A stretch of DNA of 21,415 nt from an uncultured Lentisphaeria bacterium (GTDB lineage: Bacteria; Verrucomicrobiota; Lentisphaeria; JABSQK01; CAJWLW01). Made by a program: the position numbers and the translations under genes. The notes under the pieces were generated by a model, which worked only from the letters and a program-made list of their open reading frames with translations, searched no databases and was not told the DNA's origin. Positions within the stretch are counted from its first letter, which is position 1, and each line of letters opens with the position of its first letter. The DNA lies in the NCBI GenBank assembly GCA_913042885.1, contig CAJWLW010000051.1, positions 1-21,415 of the forward strand, given 5' to 3'. Below are positions 8,314 through 16,687 of this stretch, piece by piece.

Positions 8314-8418
8314 GTATACGGCACAGGCAATGCTCGGGTGCATGTTAAACCAGCAGATGTCGAGCAATGTCCTTTGCGGTAGGGGTGGGAGAAAGCGTGC
8401 TGTAGGTTATGGTTTACC

Positions 8419-9195
8419 ATGTCGGAAATTACCGTCGAACAAATCGAATTTTTCCGAGACAACGGCTACCTGCATTGTCCGGGCATGATCGTGGGCGATG
8501 ATCTCGCGCGGCTCACAGTGGAAGTGCAGGCTTTCGTCAACAACGAGCGGGAAACATTCTTTCGCACCGACCTCGGGGGGGATAGCAGCGCCGAGCTCGG
8601 GCAGGAGAGTTTTCTGCAGATCTGCGGCCTGTGGCGCACCAGCGGGATTGTTCGGGAACTGGCGCTCGACCCGATCCGCGGCCGCTGCGCCGGTGCCTTG
8701 CTCGATACAGACAGAATACACCTGTTGAGCGACATGATCCTGGTGAAGCCGGGTAATTTCTCGCGCGCGACCCACTGGCATCAGGACTTTGTCGACCACT
8801 CCACCTCCATCCCGGAAGTCACGATGTGGGTCTCTCTGGATACCGCGACGGAGGCGAGCGGCTGCATGCGTTACGTCCCGGGTAGTTATAAATGGGGGAA
8901 GCTGATTGGCTACGACTACGGCGACGGTACGAACTACGAAAAGCAGGGGGTCGATGTGTCCACTGCGGTGGCCATTGAGGCGGCGCCGGGCGATGCGATT
9001 TTTCATCATGGCCTGTGCGTGCATGGTGCCGGTCCCAACCGGACTCCGGACGCACGGCGTGCCTATATCATCCGCTACGCCCACCCCGATACAGTGTACG
9101 AACGCAACGAACCGGTTTATCCCACAGACGAAGACGTGACGGGCAAGCACCTGAACGAACAGGATCATCCGGTCGTGTGGGAAGGGAAGAAGTAG
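8419..9195 (+). CDS. Phytanoyl-CoA dioxygenase family Fe(II)/2-oxoglutarate oxygenase
   Basis: A 258-residue PhyH-family oxygenase that uses Fe(II) and 2-oxoglutarate to hydroxylate a small organic substrate. The facial triad is visible: HWHQDF at 119-124 supplies the HxD pair (His121, Asp123), and HGLCVHGAGPNRT supplies the distal His (His202). Arg213/214 in DARRAYIIRY is placed to bind 2-oxoglutarate. The start at the ATG gives the typical opening VEQIEFFRDNGYLHCPGMI. No Shine-Dalgarno is evident. It lies 105 bp after the dehydrogenase on the same strand, so a two-step oxidation of a shared substrate is possible but only inferred. Bacterial members act on diverse substrates, so none is assigned. 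Confidence 0.9.
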   Translation: MSEITVEQIEFFRDNGYLHCPGMIVGDDLARLTVEVQAFVNNERETFFRTDLGGDSSAELGQESFLQICGLWRTSGIVRELALDPIRGRCAGALLDTDRIHLLSDMILVKPGNFSRATHWHQDFVDHSTSIPEVTMWVSLDTATEASGCMRYVPGSYKWGKLIGYDYGDGTNYEKQGVDVSTAVAIEAAPGDAIFHHGLCVHGAGPNRTPDARRAYIIRYAHPDTVYERNEPVYPTDEDVTGKHLNEQDHPVVWEGKK

Positions 9196-9254
9196 GCGGC
9201 AGTGGGAAGCTCACCCGTCTGCAAGCACCAAAACACCTGGATCGGTGAAGCCCG

Positions 9255-11771
9255 TTATTTGCCGCCGTCCTGATTTTGCCGCATCTGCCGGGCCGCCTCG
9301 AGGTAGTGATGTGCGGCAGTGTCGTCGGGCGCCAGTCGCACGGCTTCCTGGAAATGTCCGATAGCATCGTCGATCCGGTCCAGTTTCATCAGGGCGGCGC
9401 CGAGGTGTCTGTGGATATCCGGTTGGTCGGCGCGGATGCGGAGGGCTGCTTCGAATGTTGCAATGCAATCCTCTATCTCATCCGTCTGAAAATAGGCGAA
9501 GCCGAGCAGTTCATAGGCTTTGATCCGCTCCGGGCGATTGGCTATCACGGCTTTCAGGTGCGGGATGGCCGGAGCCAGTTTGCCTTGACTGACCAGTGAC
9601 TCTGCCAGCAGCGTACGTATTTCGAAATGCGATGGTCGCAATTCAACTGCAGCAGCGGCACAGCGTTCGGCGGCTTCGAAGCGCTGCAGTTGCGATAGAA
9701 TCCTGGCGCTGTTGTACCAGGCCCGAAAATGTTCCGGCTGCTGCGCGAGGAGTTCGTTGTAGTTTTGCAAGGCGTCTTCGAGTTGACCTGAATCCCGCCT
9801 GGCGTTGCCGAGATTGTAGCGTGCTTCGAGGTAGTCGGGCGCCACCTCGAGAGCTGCGGTGAAGTCCGCTGCGGCTGCTTCGAATTGCTGCTGCCCGGCG
9901 TGCAGTAATCCAAGCTGATAGTGTCCGCGTGGCGATTGGGGGTGCTTGGAGATCGCGACGTTCAGCATCTTTTCGGCCTGGTCGTGCAGTTTCAGAGCGG
10001 CTGCAGCGTCGGCCATTCCGAGCATGCCGTCGAGCGAGTCCGCATCGCGACGCAGCACGCCTTCAAAGGCCTGCGCCGCTTTCTTTGGTGCACCTGTTGC
10101 GATCAGCGTGTTACCGTATTTGAGCCGGGTATCGATGTCGCTGCCGTTGATCTCGAGTGCCTGCTCGAGCCAGGGCAGGGCGTCGGCGTGCCGGCCGAGG
10201 GCGATCAGGCATTTACCGAGATTGCTGTACGCCTCCCAGTGCCGGGCGCTGCTGTCGGTTGATCTCTTCGCGGCGGCAATGGCGGCCTCATAGTAGGGGA
10301 TCGCCTGCTCGTATTGTTGTCTTACGGTGCAGATGTAACCGAGGTTGTTGTGAGCGTCAACGAAATCGGGATCATTGGCAATTGCCCGTTTCTGGTGCGT
10401 GATCGCCTCGTCGAGGCGGTCCGGGTCTTTGCTGTACATCAGGCCGAGATTGTAATTGGTCCGCGGATGGTTCGGGGCTTTCGCGACGCAGTCCTTCCAC
10501 AGCGCCTCGGCGTCGAGCCAGTCGAGGTTGCGGCGGTAGGTGCCGAATGCCAGGAGCAGCGCCATTGCGGCGAAGACGGCAAATCGCAGTGGCGGCAAAC
10601 GCAGCCGTTGATAGATGACGGCGGTCACGGCGAGGCTCACAGCGATCGACGGCAGATACGTACGATGCTCATACACGAGCTCGAGCCCGACAACGCTGGA
10701 CTCGAGAACCAGGTTGATGAAATACCAGGCGACCGCCAGGGCTACCAGCGGCTGACGCCGTGCCAGCCACACACCGCCGGCGAGCAGCGCCAGGACCGCC
10801 AGCACGCAGAGCACCGTCGTTGGCGGTGAAAGCAGTGACGTCGAGACTTCCGGATAATGATTGAGATTCAGCCGGCTGCGTAGCGGCAGGAAGATCAGTG
10901 TCAGGTAGAAGATGACGACACGGAATTCTGTCAACATCCGCTGGGGCATCGTGAAATGCCGTTTTTCATAGGCGTGGTTCAGGCGTTCGAGCGGGTGATT
11001 TCCCAGGTACAGCCAGGTGGCGACTCCCGCGACCACCAGCAGAATGAGCACGTACCAGAAACAACGGCGCAGCCAGGCACGGTCAAGTTTCTGGTAGAAG
11101 ATTGCTTCGTACAGGAGGATGATGGCCGGCAGGGTAATGGCGATCTCTTTGTTGCCGAGCGCCAACAGCCAGCTACCCAACGCCACGATCCAGGCGCACC
11201 GCCGGCTGTAGCCCTGGCCGTTGCGGCCATGGATGAAGAGGCAGAGTGCGAGCAGAAAAAACATCGTGGACAGGCTGGTCATGCGCTGGACGATGTAGGT
11301 CACGGCGTTGGTCTGCAGCGGATGCAGCGCCCACAGCGCGGCAGTACACAGTGCCATCAGCGGGATGGCCTTGTCCGTCTTGTGCTTATCGTGCGGCGGT
11401 TCATTGTCACCCGTTGAACGGCCGGCCAGACGCAGAGTCAACAGCGCCCACAGATAGACCAGCCAGCCGTTGACGATATGGATGCCGATATTGACCAGGC
11501 GATAGGCGGTGACGTCATATTCGCTGAACCGGTAATTGAGTGCGAAAGAAACGAACGCGACGGCCCGCCTGCGCAATTGTTTCGGGCTGTCGCGCACGGC
11601 GGTTGTCAGGGACTCGAAACTGATCGTCTCGATACGGATCGCTTCGTTGCGTTTGATGCTGGCAAAGTCGTCGAAGAAAAATGGCGCACCCCTGGTGTGC
11701 CAGTAAACCACGACGACGGCAATCGCGATGCCGCACAGGGCTGTAGCGTGTATGGCGCGGCGGGATGTCAT
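9255..11771 (-). CDS. Polytopic membrane GT-C-like protein with C-terminal TPR array (TMTC-like), copy 1
   Basis: An 838-residue protein. Residues 1-420 hold about ten hydrophobic segments and 435-838 hold roughly ten tetratricopeptide repeats. The first extracytoplasmic loop carries FFFDDFASI with Asp34-Asp35, the acidic pair expected of a GT-C glycosyltransferase. Other shared landmarks are ALHPLQTNAVTYIVQRMTSL (148-167), GNKEIA (206-211) and VGLELVYEHRTYLPS (361-375). The plan (DD loop, multiple membrane helices, long TPR tail) matches eukaryotic TMTC protein O-mannosyltransferases. The activity here is an inference from architecture. Its ATG overlaps the stop of copy 2 by 4 bp (ATGA), so both are made from one transcript. 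No terminator is clear at the convergent end with the dioxygenase gene. Confidence 0.8.
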   Translation of the reverse strand: MTSRRAIHATALCGIAIAVVVVYWHTRGAPFFFDDFASIKRNEAIRIETISFESLTTAVRDSPKQLRRRAVAFVSFALNYRFSEYDVTAYRLVNIGIHIVNGWLVYLWALLTLRLAGRSTGDNEPPHDKHKTDKAIPLMALCTAALWALHPLQTNAVTYIVQRMTSLSTMFFLLALCLFIHGRNGQGYSRRCAWIVALGSWLLALGNKEIAITLPAIILLYEAIFYQKLDRAWLRRCFWYVLILLVVAGVATWLYLGNHPLERLNHAYEKRHFTMPQRMLTEFRVVIFYLTLIFLPLRSRLNLNHYPEVSTSLLSPPTTVLCVLAVLALLAGGVWLARRQPLVALAVAWYFINLVLESSVVGLELVYEHRTYLPSIAVSLAVTAVIYQRLRLPPLRFAVFAAMALLLAFGTYRRNLDWLDAEALWKDCVAKAPNHPRTNYNLGLMYSKDPDRLDEAITHQKRAIANDPDFVDAHNNLGYICTVRQQYEQAIPYYEAAIAAAKRSTDSSARHWEAYSNLGKCLIALGRHADALPWLEQALEINGSDIDTRLKYGNTLIATGAPKKAAQAFEGVLRRDADSLDGMLGMADAAAALKLHDQAEKMLNVAISKHPQSPRGHYQLGLLHAGQQQFEAAAADFTAALEVAPDYLEARYNLGNARRDSGQLEDALQNYNELLAQQPEHFRAWYNSARILSQLQRFEAAERCAAAAVELRPSHFEIRTLLAESLVSQGKLAPAIPHLKAVIANRPERIKAYELLGFAYFQTDEIEDCIATFEAALRIRADQPDIHRHLGAALMKLDRIDDAIGHFQEAVRLAPDDTAAHHYLEAARQMRQNQDGGK

Positions 11772-13873
11772 GGGTGTTCCTGCGGTTGTTTCATCTGCTC
11801 TGCCGCTTCCAGGTTACGGTGCGCATCGCCGTATTCGGGATCGAGCTCGACGGCGCGTGCGAACATCGCAATTGCGTCGTCGAGTTGTCCGAGCTGGCCA
11901 AGGCAGGCACCGAGGTTGTTGCAGTCTTTGGCATTGGGCAAGATGTCAATGGCCTCACTGAAATATGCCGCGGCGGCTTTGATGCGCCCGGCCTTCAGTT
12001 CGATACTTCCGAGGATGGCGATTGTGTCACGGCAATTTGCGCGGCTCGGCTTGTGCGTTGGATCAAGCGCCAGCGCTTTGCGGAAGAGCGGCAGGGCGTC
12101 CTGGTGCCGGCCGCGTTTCTTTTGCACGCCGCCCCTGCCGTTCCAGACGTCGGCGGAGTCCGGCTGCAGTGTGAGCGCGTGCTGATAGTACTGGTCGGCT
12201 TGGTCAAGATCCCCGCCGCTGAGGTGGGCGTTGCCGATATTGCGGTAGACTGAGGCGTTATTGGGATCCAGCTTTATAGACGTGTGGAATTTTTCCAGGG
12301 CGTCGTCGTAGTTGCCGCTCTTGACCAGGGCGACACCGTAGTTGTTGTATGCTTCGGCGTACTTCGGCTTCTTGTTGATTGCCCGCTGGCAATGCTCGAT
12401 GGCGGCCGCATAGTCGCCGCGGTCGGTCAGGATTTTGGCGAGATTGTTGTTGGCCAGGGGATAGTTCGGATTGGCCGCGAGGGCGCGGTGGTAGTAGCGG
12501 ACAGCCTCATCGATGTCGCCGGCCTCGCCGCGTTGGACCAGGGCGTAGCCGAAATTGGTCAATGGCCGCGGCTTGTTCGGCGCCTTGCGGGCGCAATCCT
12601 GCCACAGCGTATAGCCGTCCCGCCAAACCAGCGTTCGATAGATGGTTGCCGACATCAGCAGGACGACGATAATGACTGCCGGGGCGATCAGGTTCCGGCG
12701 GCACAAGGCTCGGCGCACGAGCAGGACAAGCGCCAGGATCGGCATCAGGCACGGCAGGTATAGTCGGTGTTCGTAGGCCATTTCGAGACCAATGATCGAG
12801 GACTCCAGCGCCAATCCGATGAAGTACCAGAAGATGCAGAACGACAGGAGTCGATGCCGTTTCGCTACCATGACGCCGACAACGAGGATGCCGATAAGCA
12901 GGGCCAGCGACAGCGCGGTCGTAAGCGGATCAAGGAGAGTCGTGGACGGCGGGAAATGATGGTCGAGCGTCAGACGGCTTGGTATCGGCAGGACGATCAG
13001 GGTGAGGTAAAAGACCAGTACCCGGAACTGAGTCAACACGCGCTCGAAAGGGGTGAAGTCGCGCATGTTTTCATAGGCTTTGAGGATGTGCTCGACCGGT
13101 TTCATGTCGAGGTAGAGCAAAGACACGAGGACGACGACCACCACCACCATCGGGACGATCCAGAGTCCAACAGTTTTGAGTGGCCACTGGAGTTTCAGGT
13201 TCTGGAAGAAGTACCACTCGATGAAAAACACCAGCAGCGGCACAGCGACGGCGATTTCCTTGCAGCCGAGCGAGATGAGCCAACAAAGCGCGGCCGCTGC
13301 AATGCAGGTGATTCCGCGGCGGCGGGTGATTCCTGCTTTCCGGCCGACGATGTACAGGCACAGTGCCAGCAATATGAACATCGATGCCAGGCTGGTCATG
13401 CGCTGCACGATGTAGGCCACCGCCTGGACCTGCAGCGGATGAACGGCCCAGATCGCTGTCGTGGCGGCTGCGACCAGCGGGATCCCTGCCGGGGCGATTT
13501 TGAACTTCGCTTCTTTGCCGGCGGCCTCGAGCTGCAGGATCAGGCACAGCAGCCAATAAACCAGGCCCGCATTGACGATGTGAATCACAACGTTGACGAG
13601 CCGATAGCCGCGCGGGTTGTAGCCGTCTGCCAGATAGTTGAGCGCAAAGCTCAGGTTGGCTACCGGGCGTCGGTGCGATGGTGCGTCGAAAGCTGCCGAT
13701 CGCAGTTGCGCCGGGTCGAAGCTGGTGATGCGGATATTCGGGTTGTCCCGAACGTTCTGGCTGTCGTCGAAGACGAAGTCGTAATTCAGTGTGTGCAGAT
13801 ACAGGACCAGAGAGAGGATGGCGAAGACCGGCAGCGGCCATCGCTGGCATGGCTTCAATAAGGGCTCTGACAT
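11768..13873 (-). CDS. Polytopic membrane GT-C-like protein with C-terminal TPR array (TMTC-like), copy 2
   Basis: A 701-residue paralogue of the next gene. With the ATG at 13873 its first 100 residues line up with copy 1 without a gap: the FVFDDSQNV loop (Asp36-Asp37), LSFALNY ending at 80 and RLVNVVIHIVN at 91-101 fall at nearly the same positions, which is why this start is preferred over one 12 codons upstream. Shared membrane landmarks are WAVHPLQVQAVAYIVQRMTS (142-161), GCKEIA and IGLEMAYEHRLYLP (361-374). TPR repeats fill about 437-701, fewer than in copy 1. A poly-valine run sits in one helix near 243-250. It is the promoter-proximal gene of the pair and is divergent from the GT39-like gene. 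Function as a protein O-glycosyltransferase is inferred. Confidence 0.8.
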   Translation of the reverse strand: MSEPLLKPCQRWPLPVFAILSLVLYLHTLNYDFVFDDSQNVRDNPNIRITSFDPAQLRSAAFDAPSHRRPVANLSFALNYLADGYNPRGYRLVNVVIHIVNAGLVYWLLCLILQLEAAGKEAKFKIAPAGIPLVAAATTAIWAVHPLQVQAVAYIVQRMTSLASMFILLALCLYIVGRKAGITRRRGITCIAAAALCWLISLGCKEIAVAVPLLVFFIEWYFFQNLKLQWPLKTVGLWIVPMVVVVVVLVSLLYLDMKPVEHILKAYENMRDFTPFERVLTQFRVLVFYLTLIVLPIPSRLTLDHHFPPSTTLLDPLTTALSLALLIGILVVGVMVAKRHRLLSFCIFWYFIGLALESSIIGLEMAYEHRLYLPCLMPILALVLLVRRALCRRNLIAPAVIIVVLLMSATIYRTLVWRDGYTLWQDCARKAPNKPRPLTNFGYALVQRGEAGDIDEAVRYYHRALAANPNYPLANNNLAKILTDRGDYAAAIEHCQRAINKKPKYAEAYNNYGVALVKSGNYDDALEKFHTSIKLDPNNASVYRNIGNAHLSGGDLDQADQYYQHALTLQPDSADVWNGRGGVQKKRGRHQDALPLFRKALALDPTHKPSRANCRDTIAILGSIELKAGRIKAAAAYFSEAIDILPNAKDCNNLGACLGQLGQLDDAIAMFARAVELDPEYGDAHRNLEAAEQMKQPQEHP

Positions 13874-13896
13874 CTGTTTCAAATGATGGCTTTTCA

Positions 13897-16107
13897 ATGA
13901 GTTACGCATATACTACTGCATCTGAATCGAACATCAATCAGCAGCCCGCGGGTGCGCAATATTGCCGCCATGGCCCGCACCGCCAGCCTGTGAAGAAAAA
14001 GCGCCAACGTAAATCGCCAAGTCCCGGCAAGGATGCGGCTGCCGACGCTCACGCGTCGCCCGCCACGGATACGAAGCAGAAAGGACCGGCGCTACCCCGG
14101 ACGATTTGGTGGCGCTCGCGCTGGCTGGCGCCATCCGTGGTATTCGTCGTTGCTGCCTGTCTGTACGCCGGCACAGCTCATTGGGACACCATAATTTTCC
14201 CCGACAGCGCCCAGTACCTGAGGTTTGGCGAGGACATCCAGGCGTTCCGCTTTCTGCGCGAAGGCTACACGCTGGCGGACGATTTCTTTATGGCCCGCAA
14301 ACTGCCGCCCGTTTATCCGGCTCTTACGGCGATCGGTGCCGTCGTCACGGGCGACTTCACAACGGCCGCGATTCTGGTGTCGATCGTGATGAGTCTTGGC
14401 GCGTTGGTGGCCATGTTTATCTGGGCCCGGGCGCTTGAGCGGACGACAGCGGGCCTGGTGGCAGTGGCCTTCACCGCGCTCAATCCGGCAGTTCTCAGGT
14501 ACAGTGCCGAAGCCCTGACCGAGGCGACCTTTGGCTGTCTGCTTATTGTTGCCGGATATGTAACAATGACCGCCATCCTCCGACAGAGTGCGCGCTGGTT
14601 CGCAGCTGCCGGTGCAGCCTGCATGCTGGTGTATCTGACTCGTGAAGTCGGTGCGACCTGCGTTGTCGGATTGGTTGGCGGCACGGTGCTGCATCTGCTG
14701 ATCACCGGTTGGCGACGTTGGCGGCAGGCACTCAAGCACCTGCTGCTGGCTCTCGTTGTTTTCGTAATGGTCGGGGCGCCATATTTTCTGTACATCCGGG
14801 TGTACACCGGATCGTTCAGTATTTCGTTGCGCTGGTCCGATCAGTACAACTTGAAAGCCCTTATGGAACATGAAACCGAAGCGTCGACTGTCGACGCGGA
14901 GGCACCGGCATCGGCTTTACCGGTACGTGTCGTGAACCGTCTCAAGGCGGGCGCTGTCAACACCTGGCGTTACACGCGGGCGGCGGGTAGAGAGCTTGGG
15001 AAATTCGTCCTGTCGATGATTGCGCTGGCGTCGGTTGGCACGTTGATTTTAGCTATACGCCGACGGGATCGGGAGACTTGGTTTCGCGAGTTGTTTGTCG
15101 TCATGTGGCTGGTTCAGGGGCCTTTGGCGATCGGCCTGCTGACCTTCAGAATGGTTGATGTCCGCTATATGTACGCAACGACATTGATGGTGATCATGTT
15201 CACGGCGATCGGCCTTTGCCGGGTCGGCAGTCAAGTGGCCCAATGGCTGCAGCGCTCCTGCAATTTCGCAAAGACGATGGCAGTGGCGCAGCGCATTGGA
15301 GGCGTGGTCGCCGGCGTTGCTGTCGTCCTGGCTGCCGTTGTCATCGGCTGGCCGGCGATCGGGCAGGAGTTGGAGCGCTACGAGTCTGACGGGCTTCGCG
15401 TCACCTTTGCCAGCGGCATCCGGGAGTTCACCGATACTTTTCAGCAGACGTATCCCGATCAGCGCGGCAAGGTCGTTGTCTCCAGGTATCCTGTGACGGC
15501 CTATTACCTGGAGGCTGCCTCGACCCGCAAGTATCCGCAAACGATGCGCGAGATCTATCGCATGGACGCCGATTTGCTGGTGGCCGACAGCTGGGTGCTG
15601 CGGGCTCGCCGGCCGCAGCTTCTCGGTCTGGCATACGGGCGGAACCGGCCGCACCCGGGCAAACGCCTGATGACCCATAGAGTCGAGGGTGTCAATCGCA
15701 CGATCACGGTCTACGACCTGCGGCGCAAGAGCGAACGGGCGCTGGCGAAGATGCGGATCGATGAGGCCGCGGACCAGGTGGAGAACGAGGAGTTCGAAAG
15801 CGCCATCGCGATTCTCAAGGAGACCGTCGAAGCGTATCCGAATGACGCCGTCGGCTTGCGCACGCTGGGCGAGTTGCTGGTTGGCCAGAAGCGGCTGATC
15901 GAGGCGATTCCGTATCTGCAGCGTACGATCGAGCTTGATCCGTCGGTGGCGCGTGTGCACAACAACCTGGGCGCCTGTTACGGGCAGCGTGGGGATCTGG
16001 CCGCTGCCATCCAATCATTTGAAACGGCGCTGGCGGTCGATCCTGAATTTGAGGAAGCGCGAGCCAATCTGGAGAAAGCGAAAGCTATCCGCGACCAGCA
16101 GCGGTGA
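13897..16107 (+). CDS. GT39-like membrane glycosyltransferase with C-terminal TPR repeats
   Basis: A 736-residue protein if the ATG at 13897 is used. Residues 1-75 are polar and strongly basic (KKKRQRKSPSP near 33-43), followed by about ten membrane helices to roughly residue 510. FPDSAQYL at 101-108 gives the acidic residue of the first loop, and RYSAEALTEATFG at 201-213 matches the second loop region of dolichyl-phosphate-mannose:protein mannosyltransferase-like (GT39) enzymes. An extracytoplasmic domain follows, then two to three TPR units over the last 100 residues. The start is uncertain: the ATG lies only 23 bp from the divergent gene's start, and a GTG at 13990 would give 705 residues and room for a promoter. 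Role in lipid-linked sugar transfer is inferred. Confidence 0.75.
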   Translation: MSYAYTTASESNINQQPAGAQYCRHGPHRQPVKKKRQRKSPSPGKDAAADAHASPATDTKQKGPALPRTIWWRSRWLAPSVVFVVAACLYAGTAHWDTIIFPDSAQYLRFGEDIQAFRFLREGYTLADDFFMARKLPPVYPALTAIGAVVTGDFTTAAILVSIVMSLGALVAMFIWARALERTTAGLVAVAFTALNPAVLRYSAEALTEATFGCLLIVAGYVTMTAILRQSARWFAAAGAACMLVYLTREVGATCVVGLVGGTVLHLLITGWRRWRQALKHLLLALVVFVMVGAPYFLYIRVYTGSFSISLRWSDQYNLKALMEHETEASTVDAEAPASALPVRVVNRLKAGAVNTWRYTRAAGRELGKFVLSMIALASVGTLILAIRRRDRETWFRELFVVMWLVQGPLAIGLLTFRMVDVRYMYATTLMVIMFTAIGLCRVGSQVAQWLQRSCNFAKTMAVAQRIGGVVAGVAVVLAAVVIGWPAIGQELERYESDGLRVTFASGIREFTDTFQQTYPDQRGKVVVSRYPVTAYYLEAASTRKYPQTMREIYRMDADLLVADSWVLRARRPQLLGLAYGRNRPHPGKRLMTHRVEGVNRTITVYDLRRKSERALAKMRIDEAADQVENEEFESAIAILKETVEAYPNDAVGLRTLGELLVGQKRLIEAIPYLQRTIELDPSVARVHNNLGACYGQRGDLAAAIQSFETALAVDPEFEEARANLEKAKAIRDQQR
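14881..14897. repeat. 17-bp near-perfect palindrome inside the GT39-like gene
   Basis: GCGTCGACTGTCGACGC is an 8-bp perfect inverted repeat around a single central T. It encodes ordinary residues in an extracytoplasmic stretch and may be accidental in GC-rich coding DNA. Confidence 0.4.
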
Positions 16108-16159
16108 AGTTACAGGCGGATATTTGGTTTCCAGTGTGGTCTTTCTTTCGATACGATCC

Positions 16160-16187
16160 TTGAATTCGATCCGTAGCCACCTATAGT
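16160..16187 (+). promoter_or_regulatory. rpsO: Sigma70-type promoter of rpsO
   Basis: TTGAAT at 16160-16165 and TATAGT at 16182-16187 are separated by 16 bp. The -10 box matches consensus at 5 of 6 positions and the -35 at 4 of 6. Transcription would start near 16194, leaving a leader of about 22 nt that contains GGAG at 16204-16207. It lies in the 108-bp gap after the GT39-like gene, so rpsO is independently expressed. Confidence 0.65.
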
Positions 16188-16215
16188 AAGCGTTTTTCCT
16201 ATTGGAGAATACTTT

Positions 16216-16479
16216 ATGGACAAAGCGACTAAGACGAAGGCAGTTGAAGAGTTCCGCATCAACGATAAGGACTGCGGTTCGGCGCCGGTGCAGATTGCTG
16301 TGCTGACCGGTCGCATCAGCGAGTTGACGGAGCATCTGAAGATCCATAAGAAGGACCATCATACCCGTCGCGGCCTGCTTGCCATGGTCAATCGTCGTCG
16401 TAAGCTGCTGAGCTACCTCGCGAGCGAGAGCCAAGCCCAGTACACTGATATTATCCAGCGCCTCAGCCTCCGCCGATAA
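16216..16479 (+). CDS. rpsO: 30S ribosomal protein S15
   Basis: S15 binds the central domain of 16S rRNA early in 30S assembly and contributes to the bridge with 50S. The 87-residue protein has the family landmarks GSAPVQIAVLTGRISELTEH, HKKDHHTRRGLLAMVNRRRK and the C-terminal LLSYL segment. GGAG at 8 nt before the ATG supports the start. In many bacteria pnp follows rpsO. Here a tRNA-Met gene follows after 34 bp with no terminator between, so the two are probably cotranscribed and end at the hairpin at 16616-16660. Confidence 0.97.
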   Translation: MDKATKTKAVEEFRINDKDCGSAPVQIAVLTGRISELTEHLKIHKKDHHTRRGLLAMVNRRRKLLSYLASESQAQYTDIIQRLSLRR

Positions 16480-16513
16480 GCGCCGAGCGCCGCACCGTTC
16501 CTTTTTATGTGCC

Positions 16514-16590
16514 GGCGGGTTAGCTCAGTTGGTTAGAGCAGCGGAATCATAATCCGCGTGTCCGGGGTTCGAGTCCCTGACCCGCTACCA
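16514..16590 (+). tRNA. tRNA-Met (anticodon CAT), elongator type
   Basis: A 77-nt cloverleaf with the 3' CCA encoded. The acceptor stem pairs GGCGGGT with ACCCGCT. The D arm is GCTC/GAGC. The anticodon stem GCGGA/TCCGC encloses the loop ATCATAA with anticodon CAT. The T arm is CGGGG/CCCTG with loop TTCGAGT. The first pair is G1-U72, which together with the CGCTACCA end is familiar from elongator tRNA-Met genes. The initiator would show a 1-72 mismatch and three G-C pairs in the anticodon stem. A lysidine-modified tRNA-Ile2 shares the CAT anticodon and cannot be fully excluded. Confidence 0.93.
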
Positions 16591-16615
16591 ATGTTTCGGG
16601 AAAATGCCCGTAAAT

Positions 16616-16660
16616 AGCCGTAATTCCCTATCTTTTCGGGAGTTGCGGCTGTTTTGTTTT
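16616..16660 (+). terminator. Rho-independent terminator after rpsO-tRNA-Met
   Basis: AGCCGTAATTCCC (16616-16628) pairs along all 13 positions with GGGAGTTGCGGCT (16638-16650), using two G-U pairs, around a 9-nt loop. It is followed by the T-rich tail GTTTTGTTTT. A small CGGG/CCCG hairpin at 16597-16610 precedes it and may mark the tRNA 3' trailer. This ends the rpsO-tRNA transcript. Confidence 0.88.
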
Positions 16661-16687
16661 CGTCGAATGTCCAAGGATTACCCAGAA

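Noticed and set aside
8328..8372. CAATGCTCG/CGAGCAATG imperfect repeat before the dioxygenase gene
   Set aside because: One mismatch in nine, a 24-nt loop and no T-run or promoter context; too weak to list.
9194..9267. GGCGGCA/TGCCGCC pair between the convergent dioxygenase and TPR genes as a terminator
   Set aside because: Arms are only 7 bp, about 58 nt apart and partly coding; no T-run on either side.
12767..13861. 364-codon plus-strand ORF antisense to TPR/membrane copy 2
   Set aside because: Composition (Asp/Gln/His/Arg-rich, no hydrophobic core) is that of the complement of a membrane-protein gene.
15049..16014. 321-codon minus-strand ORF antisense to the GT39-like gene
   Set aside because: No recognisable motif. 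The plus strand has membrane helices and TPRs in register.
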